DNA of 64,000 nucleotides from Bifidobacterium sp. ESL0745. GTDB taxonomy: Bacteria > Actinomycetota > Actinomycetes > Actinomycetales > Bifidobacteriaceae. Below are positions 54,359 through 63,309 of the stretch, piece after piece; the first letter of the stretch is position 1; each line of letters begins with the position of its first letter. The DNA lies in contig NZ_JAQTHX010000001.1 in NCBI RefSeq assembly GCF_029433335.1, positions 1,612,001 through 1,676,000 on the forward strand, read 5' to 3'. The notes beneath the pieces are model-generated. The model saw only the letters and a list, made by a program, of their open reading frames with translations, searched no databases and was not told the DNA's origin. Both the position numbers and the translations under genes were made by a program.

Positions 54359-55684
54359 ATGAAGACCAACGAATTACGTGTGTATCTCGAAGGAAGACCA
54401 ATCGGTTCACTAAGAGAAGACAAAAACGGCAAACATAGCTTTTTATACGACAGCAATGCAGAAGGTCAATTATCCTTATCCATGCCGCCACAGCTTGAAC
54501 CATGGACCGGAAAGCCTGTCGAAGCCTATATCGACGGCGTATTGCCAGACGATCGAACTATGCGCCAACGCATTGGACGACTTTATGACGTAAGTGCCAA
54601 TAATCCCTTCGCTCTGCTTACCGCAATCGGACTCGATTGCGCAGGAGGCGCCCAATTCGTGTCTCCAGATAACCTTGATTTACTTGAGGAACCCGAAACA
54701 CTCCGGCCAATCACCAAAAGGGGAATCGGCAAACGGCTCACCAATCTCGCAAACGATGTTCCCACAACTTGGCAAGGACCAAACGAACATTGGTCGCTGA
54801 ACGGGGCACAGGGCAAAATAGCATTACGCCAAAATAATGGTGAATGGTTTGAGGCGTTGGGAGCAGCGGCAACCACACATATACTCAAGCCAGGCGTCTC
54901 GCAGCTGCACGAGCAAGCCTTCAACGAATATATTTGTATGAAAACGCTTGGAAATCTTGACATTTCCGTTTCGGAATCGGCATTCCAAAGTTTTTCCGGG
55001 ACGCCAGCCATCGTAAGCACACGCTGGGATCGCAGGCAAAAGCCAGGCTCGAACGGACAAATTCATATCACAAGAATTCACCAAGAAGATCTTTGCCAAG
55101 CCATGAGCTATATGACTCGTCAAAAATATCAATCCGATGGAGGGCCAAGCGCTAACTCCATCATCGCTTTTCTACGTATCAATGCGCTCGCCGAGACTGA
55201 TATCATCCAATTCACCACTGGGCTTATGCTGAACTTCCTCATCGGGGGAACAGACGCGCACGCCAAGAATTACGCCATTTTGGAACCGGTCGGCGAAGCG
55301 TCTCGGCTCGCGCCGTTCTATGACATCGCCTCGATTTTTGCCTACGACCAACGCGGCGACCGCAAAGGCGAACGCAAGATGGCCATGTCGATCGGCGGCG
55401 AATACCACTACGAGCGCATCACGCTGAAACATTGGCTCAAGCTCTGCAAAGATGCCAAACTCGACGCGGAGCTCATCGCCGGATTGCTCCGCCACTATGC
55501 CGAAATCCTGCCTGATACCTTCAACGACACCGCGAAATCCGCCCTCACCGATGTCGCCAAACTCAAGATCTCGCCGGAATCGCTCAGGACCCCCAACGGC
55601 AGCTCGGCAATCGAACGTAAAGAACTTGTCAAACGCATCGGCGCAGGCATCAGGCGCCAATGTGACATGGTGCTGAACTGGTAA
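54359..55684 (+). CDS. hipA: HipA-type serine/threonine kinase toxin
   Basis: A 441-residue kinase. The start MKTNELRVYLEGRPIGSLRE at 54359 follows GGGGAAACA and aligns with the first strand of E. coli HipA; an overlapping ATGA start at 54332 would add nine residues. The ATP-site region SLNGAQGKIAL (146-156) corresponds to the P-loop with the autophosphorylated Ser. The catalytic Asp299 is in GGTDAHAKNYAI (HxDGHxKN type) and the Mg-binding Asp322 in PFYDIASI. All key residues are intact, so it looks active. It would phosphorylate a translation component to slow growth, as HipA does to GltX. Confidence 0.9.
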   Translation: MKTNELRVYLEGRPIGSLREDKNGKHSFLYDSNAEGQLSLSMPPQLEPWTGKPVEAYIDGVLPDDRTMRQRIGRLYDVSANNPFALLTAIGLDCAGGAQFVSPDNLDLLEEPETLRPITKRGIGKRLTNLANDVPTTWQGPNEHWSLNGAQGKIALRQNNGEWFEALGAAATTHILKPGVSQLHEQAFNEYICMKTLGNLDISVSESAFQSFSGTPAIVSTRWDRRQKPGSNGQIHITRIHQEDLCQAMSYMTRQKYQSDGGPSANSIIAFLRINALAETDIIQFTTGLMLNFLIGGTDAHAKNYAILEPVGEASRLAPFYDIASIFAYDQRGDRKGERKMAMSIGGEYHYERITLKHWLKLCKDAKLDAELIAGLLRHYAEILPDTFNDTAKSALTDVAKLKISPESLRTPNGSSAIERKELVKRIGAGIRRQCDMVLNW

Positions 55685-55749
55685 TGGCGCGGCGCTCATC
55701 AAAACAGGCGATTCATCCATGCTGATTCCGGCGACGCCGACCGTACCAG

Positions 55750-55875
55750 CCCGCTTTCACCGACGCCAACCGCATCCAGCCAACATTCTGCGACACCAAC
55801 GGCATCCAGCTAACATCCTGCGACACCAACCGCACCAGCCAACATCCTGCGACACCAACCGCACCAGCCAACAAA
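55750..55875. repeat. 30-bp minisatellite after hipA
   Basis: Four tandem units of 29-30 bp with consensus CGACACCAACCGCATCCAGC then CAACATCCTG lie between about 55750 and 55875. Units differ by single substitutions and one base in length. The minus strand reads through them in frame as a LVSQDVGWMR-like repeat, but no start site supports a gene. Confidence 0.9.
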
Positions 55876-55904
55876 CACGGACCAAGTATCGGCAACCATC
55901 GCAA

Positions 55905-56055
55905 AACATGCTTAAATCGCCATCGAAATCACGACGGAGGAATCTAAGCACATTTTTGAGCGAAAATCGCGCTTGAAATGCTATCGAAACTGTAACGCAG
56001 GATTTTAAGCATATTTGGGGGCGAAATATGTGCTTAAATTCCTATTTGACGCAAT
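55905..56055. repeat. 61-bp alternating-dyad repeat between hipA and marR
   Basis: GCTTAAATCGCCATCGAAAT at 55910 recurs at 55971 (GCTTGAAATGCTATCGAAAC) and partly at 56032, exactly 61 bp apart. TAAGCA occurs at 55945 and 56006, also 61 bp apart. GCTTA and TAAGC pair to form dyads centred at 55929.5, 55960, 55990.5 and 56021, i.e. every 30.5 bp. The unit CATATTT-loop-AAATATG (56010-56030 region) is a strong hairpin. Confidence 0.9.
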
Positions 56056-56115
56056 CCGGCGAACATGCCAAGACCAGCAGTCCATATCAAATGTCCTGAC
56101 CCTCGATATTATTTG

Positions 56116-56131
56116 TTAGTTAGCTAACGAA
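56116..56131. promoter_or_regulatory. MarR-type operator
   Basis: TTAGTTAGCTAACGAA contains the perfect palindrome GTTAGCTAAC (56119-56128) and lies 57 bases before the marR start. MarR regulators often repress their own operon through such sites. Confidence 0.65.
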
Positions 56132-56187
56132 TTAATTTTTGTCGGGCCAGCCATGCGCCGCCCGACTGTCGAGAAGGCAAGAAGAAT

Positions 56188-56661
56188 ATGACCGATACGT
56201 CGGACGGGCGGCCGGAGAACTACGGGCGCCTGCTGCAGCAGTCCTCGAGCGCGATGTCTCAGCAGCTCGGGCGGTTCGCGGCGCGTTACGGGCTCACCGA
56301 AGTGCAGATGTCCGTCATCAACTTCATGAGCTCACAACCGGGCGGTGAAGTAGCCCAACACGCCATCGAAGAGGAATTCCACATCCAACGATCCACCGTT
56401 ACCGTCACCTTGCAACGCATGGAGGCCCGCGGATTGCTCACACGAGAACAGGCACCTGACGACGCCCGTCGCAAAACCGTAAAACTCACTCTGCGCGCCA
56501 AGCAGAGTATCGATGCCATCCACGGCTATATCGACAACGAGCAACGCGAGTTCGAGCGCCGCTTCTCCCCCGCGCAGATCGCCGAGTTCAAGGAAATGCT
56601 GGCATTTTTCGCCCGCACACGCGACGACGATCCCGGAATCGAACTAGCGCCTCCTCGGTAA
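56188..56661 (+). CDS. MarR-family transcriptional regulator
   Basis: A 157-residue winged-helix regulator. The DNA-binding region is EEEFHIQRSTVTVTLQRMEARG followed by the wing LTREQAPDDARRKTVKLTLRA, with flanking dimerisation helices. The ATG at 56188 follows GAGAAGGCAAGAAGA. A palindromic operator lies upstream, and the MFS exporter downstream on the same strand is the likely target, in the usual marR-exporter arrangement. The ligand is unknown. Confidence 0.88.
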   Translation: MTDTSDGRPENYGRLLQQSSSAMSQQLGRFAARYGLTEVQMSVINFMSSQPGGEVAQHAIEEEFHIQRSTVTVTLQRMEARGLLTREQAPDDARRKTVKLTLRAKQSIDAIHGYIDNEQREFERRFSPAQIAEFKEMLAFFARTRDDDPGIELAPPR

Positions 56662-56754
56662 TCGCGATAGCGCTATTTACTCCAGATAATCATTGCCCCA
56701 ACGTAAAGCCAGAATCATGCGACACCATACTTATCCATCATAAATCCGCGTAAT

Positions 56755-56905
56755 TTGTACTTCTTGGCGCGCAAAGAGACCCATTTTTGGAAGAATTGCC
56801 TACATATCTTCCAAAATCAGCGGTCTTGGCGCACCAAGAGGCCCAAAAAATGAAGATTGAGAGCCAAATCATCAAAATTCGACCCTCTTGGCGCGCCAAG
56901 TTGTA
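56755..56905. repeat. 62-bp phased palindrome element, copy C
   Basis: Cores at 56767 (GGCGCGCA), 56829 (GGCGCACC) and 56891 (GGCGCGCC) are exactly 62 bp apart; the third is flanked by CTT and AAG. Midway dyads are TTTTGGAAGA (56786-56795) with TCTTCCAAAA (56808-56817), 10 bp perfect, centred at 56801.5, and GA-GATT/AATC-TC centred at 56863.5. Both centres are exact midpoints. It lies between marR and the MFS gene, both rightward. Confidence 0.95.
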
Positions 56906-56965
56906 TCAAATCAGCACTTTGGGCAACAACATAACATTCAATACAAATCAAGAAAGTCACTATTT

Positions 56966-58393
56966 ATGACATCGAATACGCAAACTACAATGCAATCAAC
57001 GGCTGCCGCGCAACCACAACGGCAATCCGAGAAAATCCCGGGCAAAGTCTTCGGCGCCATCATCGCGGCCGGCCTGCTCTCGCTGAGCGGCGTGACCGTC
57101 GAAACCGCCATGAACGTCACCTTCCCGACGCTGATGAAGGAATTCGGCATCAACACCGAAACCGTGCAGTGGGTGACGACGGCCAATCTGCTCACCATCG
57201 CCATCGTCGTGCCCTTAAGCGCCATGCTCAAGGCTCGCTTCCGCACCAAGTCGCTCTTCATCGTGGCGAACCTTTCGTTCCTCGCCGGCCTCATCATCGA
57301 GATCTTCACGCCTAACTTCGCGCTGCTCGTGACCGGCCGCGTCATCCAGGGCATCGGCGCCGGCATCGCGCTGCCGCTGATGTTCAACATCATTCTCGAA
57401 ACCGTTCCACCTCAGAAAATCGGCCTGATGATGGGCTTCGGCACCTTGCTCACCGCAGTGGCCCCGGCCATCGGCCCAACCTTCGGCGGCATCGTCGTCT
57501 CGAACACGAGCTGGCGCGTCATCTTCGCGTGCCTGCTGCCGGTCGTGCTCATTTCGCTCGTGCTCGGCATCGCCTGCATCCAGCAGAAGAGCAAAATCCG
57601 TGACGTCAAATTTGACATTTTGAGCATCGCCCTTATCGCCATCACCTTCGCCGGCCTCATCTTCGGATTCAGTTCCATGACCACCAAGCCGATCATCAGC
57701 CTGCAGGTGGGCGGCGCCATCGTCGTCGGCATCATCGCCCTTGTGCTCTTCTGCATGCGCCAGCTCAAGATCGACGCCCCGATCATCGACATCCGCACCT
57801 TGAAGAACCTGCGCTTCTCCGGCTTTGTCATTGCGTTCTTCCTGCTGCAGGCCATTTCGTTGAGCCTGTCGTTCGTACTGCCGAACTATCTGCAGCTGGC
57901 CGACCACTCCTCGCCGCTGATCGCCGGCCTCACCCTGCTGCCGGGCGCGGCGCTGGGTGCCGTCCTTGCGCTGCTCGGCGGTCGCGTCTATGACGCCGTC
58001 GGTCCGAAGCCGCCGCTGATCCTCGGCGGCACCTGCGCCATCATCGCGGTGTTGTGCTTCTTCATCTTCGGTCACCATCTAAGCAGCGGCGCAGCAGCCG
58101 GCATCTACCTGCTTTACATGTTCGGCATCGGCCTGAGCTCCGGCAACATCATGACCACCGGGCTCTCGCACCTGAGCACCCATCAGCAAAGCATGGGCAA
58201 CGCCATCTTCAACACCGCCCAGCAGTTCGCAGGCGCGGTCGGCACCTCCATCGCCGCCGCCATCCTCGCCGCCGGTCAGGCCGCCACCTCCGATATTGCC
58301 GTGGGCACAGCGAACGGTGCGACGATGGCCTTCGGCGTGCTGCTTGTCGCCCTCGTCATTGAATTCGTTGACATCCTCCGCTCGCTGTTCTAA
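56966..58393 (+). CDS. MFS multidrug exporter, DHA2-like
   Basis: A 475-residue 14-helix transporter. Helix 1 reads LSGVTVETAMNVTFPTLMKEFG and helix 5 carries APAIGPTFGGIVVSNTSWR, DHA2-family motifs. I chose the ATG at 56966 (MTSNTQTTMQSTAAAQPQRQ). A longer frame to 56888 would be read through palindrome element C and is rejected. The ribosome site is weak. It is paralogous to the exporter at 21582-23000. Its position behind marR suggests induction by the exported compound. Confidence 0.86.
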   Translation: MTSNTQTTMQSTAAAQPQRQSEKIPGKVFGAIIAAGLLSLSGVTVETAMNVTFPTLMKEFGINTETVQWVTTANLLTIAIVVPLSAMLKARFRTKSLFIVANLSFLAGLIIEIFTPNFALLVTGRVIQGIGAGIALPLMFNIILETVPPQKIGLMMGFGTLLTAVAPAIGPTFGGIVVSNTSWRVIFACLLPVVLISLVLGIACIQQKSKIRDVKFDILSIALIAITFAGLIFGFSSMTTKPIISLQVGGAIVVGIIALVLFCMRQLKIDAPIIDIRTLKNLRFSGFVIAFFLLQAISLSLSFVLPNYLQLADHSSPLIAGLTLLPGAALGAVLALLGGRVYDAVGPKPPLILGGTCAIIAVLCFFIFGHHLSSGAAAGIYLLYMFGIGLSSGNIMTTGLSHLSTHQQSMGNAIFNTAQQFAGAVGTSIAAAILAAGQAATSDIAVGTANGATMAFGVLLVALVIEFVDILRSLF

Positions 58394-58442
58394 CGCGGGA
58401 GACAACGGCTACAAGGCCATAAACAAATCGCCACGATTATCA

Positions 58443-58488
58443 ATAATGGTTGTGATGACAATTTCTGAATTGTCATCACAACCATTAT
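58443..58488. terminator. Perfect 21-bp hairpin, probable convergent terminator
   Basis: ATAATGGTTGTGATGACAATT (58443-58463) pairs perfectly with 58468-58488, leaving a four-base loop TCTG. No U-run follows. It lies 50 bases after the MFS stop and about 180 before the end of the opposing gene. Confidence 0.6.
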
Positions 58489-58670
58489 GTATTGCAAATA
58501 CGGATAGCTTGATAGGATATGTTGAGTACCGGCCCCATCCGCACGATCAGAGGCTCCAGCATTCTGCCGTTTCTCAAATCACGAATCGACAAAAATCGGT
58601 AGATCCATTCTCAGAACCTGCAACATTCTGCCACTTTTGGAATCGTACCCAACTACCTTTGCTCAGTCGT

Positions 58671-59228
58671 TTACTGCGCAAGCGTTTCCTTGATTGTACC
58701 GACGAAGGCATCGAGATCGGCGGGCTTGCGGGACGTGATGAGTTTGAAGCCGTTGGCATCGTCGACGTGGACCTCCTCGTCGACGTACTTGCCGCCGGCA
58801 TTCTGAATATCCGCGACGATATAGCGGCAAGATGTCAGCGTCTTGCCCTTCAAAAGCCCGGAGTTGACCAGCAGCCATGGGGCGTGGCAGATCGCCGCAA
58901 TCGGCTTGCCTGCTGCAGCGAAGTCCTTGGCAAGCGTTTGCGCCACCGGATCGATGCGCAACCGATCGACGTTGCAGGTGCCGCCGGGCACAACGAGCAT
59001 ATCGAAGTCATCGGCGGAAACCTCGGAATAGACGGTGTCCGGCTCGACGATCTCACCGACATAGCGGTCGTGCCGCACGGTTTCAACCGGCTTGGGCTCG
59101 TCCGCCGCCAACGTCACCTGCGCGCCCGCAGCCCGCAATTCGCGCAGCGGCCGTGTCATCTCGGTCTCCTCGATGCCCCAGTTGCGTACGATAATCAGCA
59201 CCTTTTTATCACTCAACGATGTAGCCAT
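58671..59228 (-). CDS. DJ-1/PfpI-family protein
   Basis: A 185-residue protein of the PfpI/YfkM type. Motifs: KKVLIIVRNWGIEETEM (with Glu of the triad region), DDFDMLVVPGGTCNVDRLR and the nucleophile elbow AAICHAPWLLVNSGLL, with Cys114 and His115. Members act as glyoxalases, deglycases or cysteine proteases in stress protection; which applies here is not resolvable. The ATG at 59228 follows AAGGAGACAGGATT. Single gene. Confidence 0.88.
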   Translation of the reverse strand: MATSLSDKKVLIIVRNWGIEETEMTRPLRELRAAGAQVTLAADEPKPVETVRHDRYVGEIVEPDTVYSEVSADDFDMLVVPGGTCNVDRLRIDPVAQTLAKDFAAAGKPIAAICHAPWLLVNSGLLKGKTLTSCRYIVADIQNAGGKYVDEEVHVDDANGFKLITSRKPADLDAFVGTIKETLAQ

Positions 59229-59347
59229 AATCCTGTCTCCTTACCATTCGGTTATCAACGTTATCAAACACCTTCATTGTATATAACGGAAGCGGAAACC
59301 GGGGACTTGCAAACCCGTAAAACCATTATCTTGCACACATTGGGCGT

Positions 59348-61600
59348 TTACTTGCCGCATGTGATGCGGTAGAGCGCCCAGTCTTTGGCATAGTCGCCTT
59401 CGGAGCTGAAATCCTTGACCTTGACGAGCGTGCCGTTTTTCACGTAGCCGTCGATCAGATCCTGACGATGGAAGGTGTCGTACTGCTGGCGGAATGTGAA
59501 CATCTGCAGACTCGGCGCCTGCGGGCCCATGGAAAGGAAGTATTTGGGAACATCACCATCGATCGGGCAGGTCGTCGCACTGAGTTTGGCCGGATCGCCG
59601 GAATCGAACGCCGATTCGGTAGCCGGGAAAATAGCACCATTCTTTTCACGCATCGCGTTGTAAATCGGATACAACATATTCGCATCGAACATCGCCGAAC
59701 CGTACATGGAACCGTTGAGCGGGTCGGAAATGATCACCGAAGCGTTACCGGTCATCTTGACGGTCTGTTTCAGGACGTCATATTTGGCACGGTTGAGCTC
59801 TCCGTTTTCGGGCTTGCCGTCCAAGGTCGAGTTGTTCGCCAGCGACGCACTCATCTGGTTGCGCGTCGTATTACCGAACTGGCAGGAAATCGCAAGCGCA
59901 GCCAGTACGAGAACCGCAATCAACTTACCCAGATTGACGCTGACCCTTTGCGAAACGTCTCCGGCCCTCGCACCATCCGCTACCGGCTCCTCCGTCATCA
60001 CCGCAACAGCACAGGCTGCGAATACCAGCAACGGAATACTGGCCAACGGGATCATCGTCAGCGGCCGCGTTTCGGCGCGGTACCACGCGCCGGCCACGAT
60101 GTTCGGGAACCAGCCGGTCAGCGAGGTCGAGCAGACATACACCAGACACACCAGCGCAAACGCAAGAACCAATGACACCGCATCCTTGGCCATCGACGTT
60201 GTCGGCGTGACAAACCGAGAAGCCGGCCTGTCGGCGTCATACCTGTCAATATCGTATACACCCTTGGAATCGTAAGAATCTCCGGAATCTGCAATCACGG
60301 GTGACGCAACCCCGCTTTCTGGCGCAACCCCGCTTTCGGTATCGGAACGGGTGCCAGCGGACGCGTTGCCCTCCGCAGCGATGCCATGCCGAACTTTTGC
60401 CGCCGAACGTTTATCGAACTTTACGACCACCAGCCTGGACCTGAAAAACGCAATGACCACAACAATGGCGGCCACCAATGCGGCAATGACCATGGCAGCC
60501 ATGAACCAGCCCGCAGCACCGCCGATATTGTCGGTGAAGAAGACCCGCAGCGCATCCGGCACACTGCGATTGGGCACGTAGGTATGGAACCAGCTGGACG
60601 GATCGAGGTAACGGGACGAATGGTAATGTCCGATCATGTAGAAGAAGAACGCGACGGCACAGATCACGACAGCCACGAAAGCGCCCAGAATCAGTTTCCA
60701 CGGCAGCCGCAGCAACATGAACGGGGCCATCAGCAGCAGCCAGGTGAAGGCGATGCGCGGGTGCGCGAAAACGCAAAGCACGCCGAGTAACACCGCGGCA
60801 GTGAGCCAGCGCGAAATCTGGAAACGGGCGGCGATGGCGTCGAACAAGCGCAACGTCGCGTAAAGCCAATATGGCAGAAGCGTGGTGGCCAGACCGAACG
60901 CGATCAGTGGGCCTGAAAGCAGCATCTGGAACGGATGGCTGGCCGACGCGACGGCAAGCAGCGGCACAATCAGCATCATCGCACACGAGAACGGACGCCA
61001 CGACGCCGCCAGCAAACCCATTATCGCCGGCCAAAGCCGCTTCTCGTTGATCGGCGGGAAGGAAGCGGCGGCATTGGCACCGGCACCGCCACCTGCGCGC
61101 GACTGCGAATCCTTCAATGAGGACTCGCCCGCATTTTTCAGCGAACCGCGGGAAGCATAGGAACGCGAAAAACGGCTTTCCCACCGATCGGCGAATTCCC
61201 CATCGACCTTGCGCGTCCAATAGCTGGCCCACAGCGATACGCCCGCCGGCCAGACAAGCCCTGACGTCACCAGCCAGACGAGATTGAATGCGGTATAGAT
61301 ATTGACCTTGATGCCCAATGCCTGGCCCGTGGAAATGATGACTGCGGCAATGATATGAAACATCGGCGGGTAATAAGCGTCATTGGGCCATAGCCTGGTC
61401 GCGGCCCCTATCCCCTCACGCAACAGCTTGCGAATGAAATAGTAGTGGGCCGGCGCATCGATCTCCTGCAACGGCAGGTTCCACGCATCCCAGGTCTTGG
61501 GGAACCATGACAGAACGATGCCGAACGCCACGAGCACGCCAAGTACCGAACAAACCGGCAGCGCCGCACTATCTATACGCTGTTTCCATTTCGCATTCAT
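59348..61600 (-). CDS. Large polytopic membrane protein (DUF6541-like)
   Basis: A 750-residue protein with about 14 hydrophobic segments. The first extracytoplasmic loop contains TWDAWNLPLQEIDAPAHYYF and RKLLREGIGAATRLWPNDAYYPPMFH, which resembles the acidic-loop arrangement of GT-C glycosyltransferases and DUF6541 proteins. A 70-residue cytoplasmic linker rich in Gly, Ala and Ser lies near residue 150, and another near residue 410. The C-terminal extracytoplasmic domain (about 600-750) begins after TM segments and ends ALYRITCGK. A role in envelope polysaccharide or protein glycosylation is inference. The ATG at 61600 has AGGATAACGGATA upstream. Confidence 0.75.
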   Translation of the reverse strand: MNAKWKQRIDSAALPVCSVLGVLVAFGIVLSWFPKTWDAWNLPLQEIDAPAHYYFIRKLLREGIGAATRLWPNDAYYPPMFHIIAAVIISTGQALGIKVNIYTAFNLVWLVTSGLVWPAGVSLWASYWTRKVDGEFADRWESRFSRSYASRGSLKNAGESSLKDSQSRAGGGAGANAAASFPPINEKRLWPAIMGLLAASWRPFSCAMMLIVPLLAVASASHPFQMLLSGPLIAFGLATTLLPYWLYATLRLFDAIAARFQISRWLTAAVLLGVLCVFAHPRIAFTWLLLMAPFMLLRLPWKLILGAFVAVVICAVAFFFYMIGHYHSSRYLDPSSWFHTYVPNRSVPDALRVFFTDNIGGAAGWFMAAMVIAALVAAIVVVIAFFRSRLVVVKFDKRSAAKVRHGIAAEGNASAGTRSDTESGVAPESGVASPVIADSGDSYDSKGVYDIDRYDADRPASRFVTPTTSMAKDAVSLVLAFALVCLVYVCSTSLTGWFPNIVAGAWYRAETRPLTMIPLASIPLLVFAACAVAVMTEEPVADGARAGDVSQRVSVNLGKLIAVLVLAALAISCQFGNTTRNQMSASLANNSTLDGKPENGELNRAKYDVLKQTVKMTGNASVIISDPLNGSMYGSAMFDANMLYPIYNAMREKNGAIFPATESAFDSGDPAKLSATTCPIDGDVPKYFLSMGPQAPSLQMFTFRQQYDTFHRQDLIDGYVKNGTLVKVKDFSSEGDYAKDWALYRITCGK

Positions 61601-61842
61601 TATCCGTTATCCTACCTGCTGCCTGTATCAAGCGAAATTCTCAGGAAACTCTCAACATTTCCGGAGGTTTTGTTCGTCTCCTTCAAGTTCAGGCACATAT
61701 ACTTAGGTCTGTTGCCTATGCTGCGGCCTAGCATCGAAAAGGTGCAAGCCTGAAATGGCGGGAACACGTGGTGTCTGTATGTCACGCTTGGCGCGAAAGC
61801 CCCAAGCGTCGTGGCTATAGGCCTTGAACGCAGGAGAAATAG

Positions 61843-63309
61843 ATGTTCGTGCTTACCAATGCTGGGTCTACGGTGATACGTCATAAATGGCGGAGCCTCA
61901 TGATGCTGTTGGTTTCTGCAATCATGATATTCGGCGTCGTCTTCGCCACCGCCGTGTCAAGCGCCAGCGACAAGGCGCACGGCGAAACCTACAAGGCCCA
62001 AGCGCCGGTCGCGGTCATCCGACCCACGGCGGCAATGGAGAAGACCATCAAAGGCGACGACGTCTCCAGCGTGAAAAAGTACATGTCCTTCGACGAATAC
62101 GGCGGCTACGCGATGTCGATGCAGCAGATCGGCGTGCAGGACCCGCAATTCTCGATCAGCGTTTCGATGCCGATGCGTCAGACCGGCTCACTCAAGGCCA
62201 TCGCGGGCAAAAGCGACGAAAACAGCACGAAAACAGGCGGCGAGACCACACTGTTCAGCTTCTACGACAAAAACTCCGTAGTGATCAATCCGTGGGGAAG
62301 CTTCAAGATCACCCAAGGAAAATCCCTGGACTACCAAGGCAAAGACGGCAAGGACGTCGTGGTCTCCCAAGCCTTCGCCCGCAAAAACAACCTGCAGGTG
62401 GGCAGCACCTTCAAGCTCGGTAATCCCACGACCGCAGACACCTATGAATTCAAGGTTCGCGGCATCTACACCTACACCGATCCGGCGCCCGCGGGCCACG
62501 GAAGCGACGCCAGGCTTGCCAAAGACAACCGCGACAACGCCATCTACACCGAACCCGCCGCCCTTACGGTCAACAATCTGTTGAGCGAAAATCCGGAAGG
62601 CTGGCTCAATCCCCGTTTCGATGTCGGGTTCAAGCTCGACAGCGTCGACCAGTACAAGACGTTCGTGCAAACAGTCAAGTCCATGAAGCTTCCGAAGGGC
62701 TACGCGATCAGCTCGCCGACGCTCGACCAATACAACGCCACGCTGAAGCCCTTGGATTCTCTGAACGCCATAATGAGCAAGGTGCGCATCGGGCTCTACG
62801 CCGGCGGCGGGGTCATTCTGCTGCTGTTGGTAGCCCTTGCTCTACGCAAGCGCCGTGACGAAATCGCCATGGATATGGTCATTGGTGTCACACGCGCCCG
62901 CATCGGCTGGCAATTCTCCTTGGAAACACTGATACCTACTGTTCCCGGGCTGTTGATCGGCGGAATCGCCGGGGCCTTGTGCGCCAAGCCTTTGGGAGGC
63001 GCACTGGCCAAAGGATTCGCAACCCCTGCGGTCTCGGCCTGCTGGATGCCGATGTGGTATTCGATCGCCATTGTGGCGGCATTGGCCGTCATCGTGTTCT
63101 TCCGGGCTATTTTTGCAGGGACGTCACACCTCTTCGATACCCGTGACGTAACCGGTAACGCAACGCAATCGACCAACGCGGAAGTGAGTGCGCAAACCGT
63201 TGAAAACACGGAGAACGACACGAACGCCAATACCGACGAGCAAAACAGCAAAGACAGCAATACCAACGACGACAACGCATCCGAAGACGACACGGAGGCT
63301 CAGGCATGA
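61843..63309 (+). CDS. FtsX-like ABC transporter permease
   Basis: A 488-residue permease with an N-terminal helix (SLMMLLVSAIMIFGVVFATA), a large MacB-type extracytoplasmic domain (about 45-295), and three C-terminal helices (GLYAGGGVILLLLVALAL; LETLIPTVPGLLIGGIAGAL; WYSIAIVAALAVIVFFRAIF). The cytoplasmic loop RKRRDEIAMDMVIGVTRARI is the coupling segment typical of FtsX-like permeases. The tail of about 65 residues is Asn/Asp/Glu/Thr-rich. The ATG at 61843 follows AGGAGAAATAG. Its stop overlaps the downstream ATPase start (ATGA). Substrate unknown. Confidence 0.87.
   Translation: MFVLTNAGSTVIRHKWRSLMMLLVSAIMIFGVVFATAVSSASDKAHGETYKAQAPVAVIRPTAAMEKTIKGDDVSSVKKYMSFDEYGGYAMSMQQIGVQDPQFSISVSMPMRQTGSLKAIAGKSDENSTKTGGETTLFSFYDKNSVVINPWGSFKITQGKSLDYQGKDGKDVVVSQAFARKNNLQVGSTFKLGNPTTADTYEFKVRGIYTYTDPAPAGHGSDARLAKDNRDNAIYTEPAALTVNNLLSENPEGWLNPRFDVGFKLDSVDQYKTFVQTVKSMKLPKGYAISSPTLDQYNATLKPLDSLNAIMSKVRIGLYAGGGVILLLLVALALRKRRDEIAMDMVIGVTRARIGWQFSLETLIPTVPGLLIGGIAGALCAKPLGGALAKGFATPAVSACWMPMWYSIAIVAALAVIVFFRAIFAGTSHLFDTRDVTGNATQSTNAEVSAQTVENTENDTNANTDEQNSKDSNTNDDNASEDDTEAQA

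Noticed and set aside
55705-55976. Small genes translated through the 30-bp minisatellite
   Set aside because: No ribosome site, no domain, and frames exist only because the unit length is a multiple of three.
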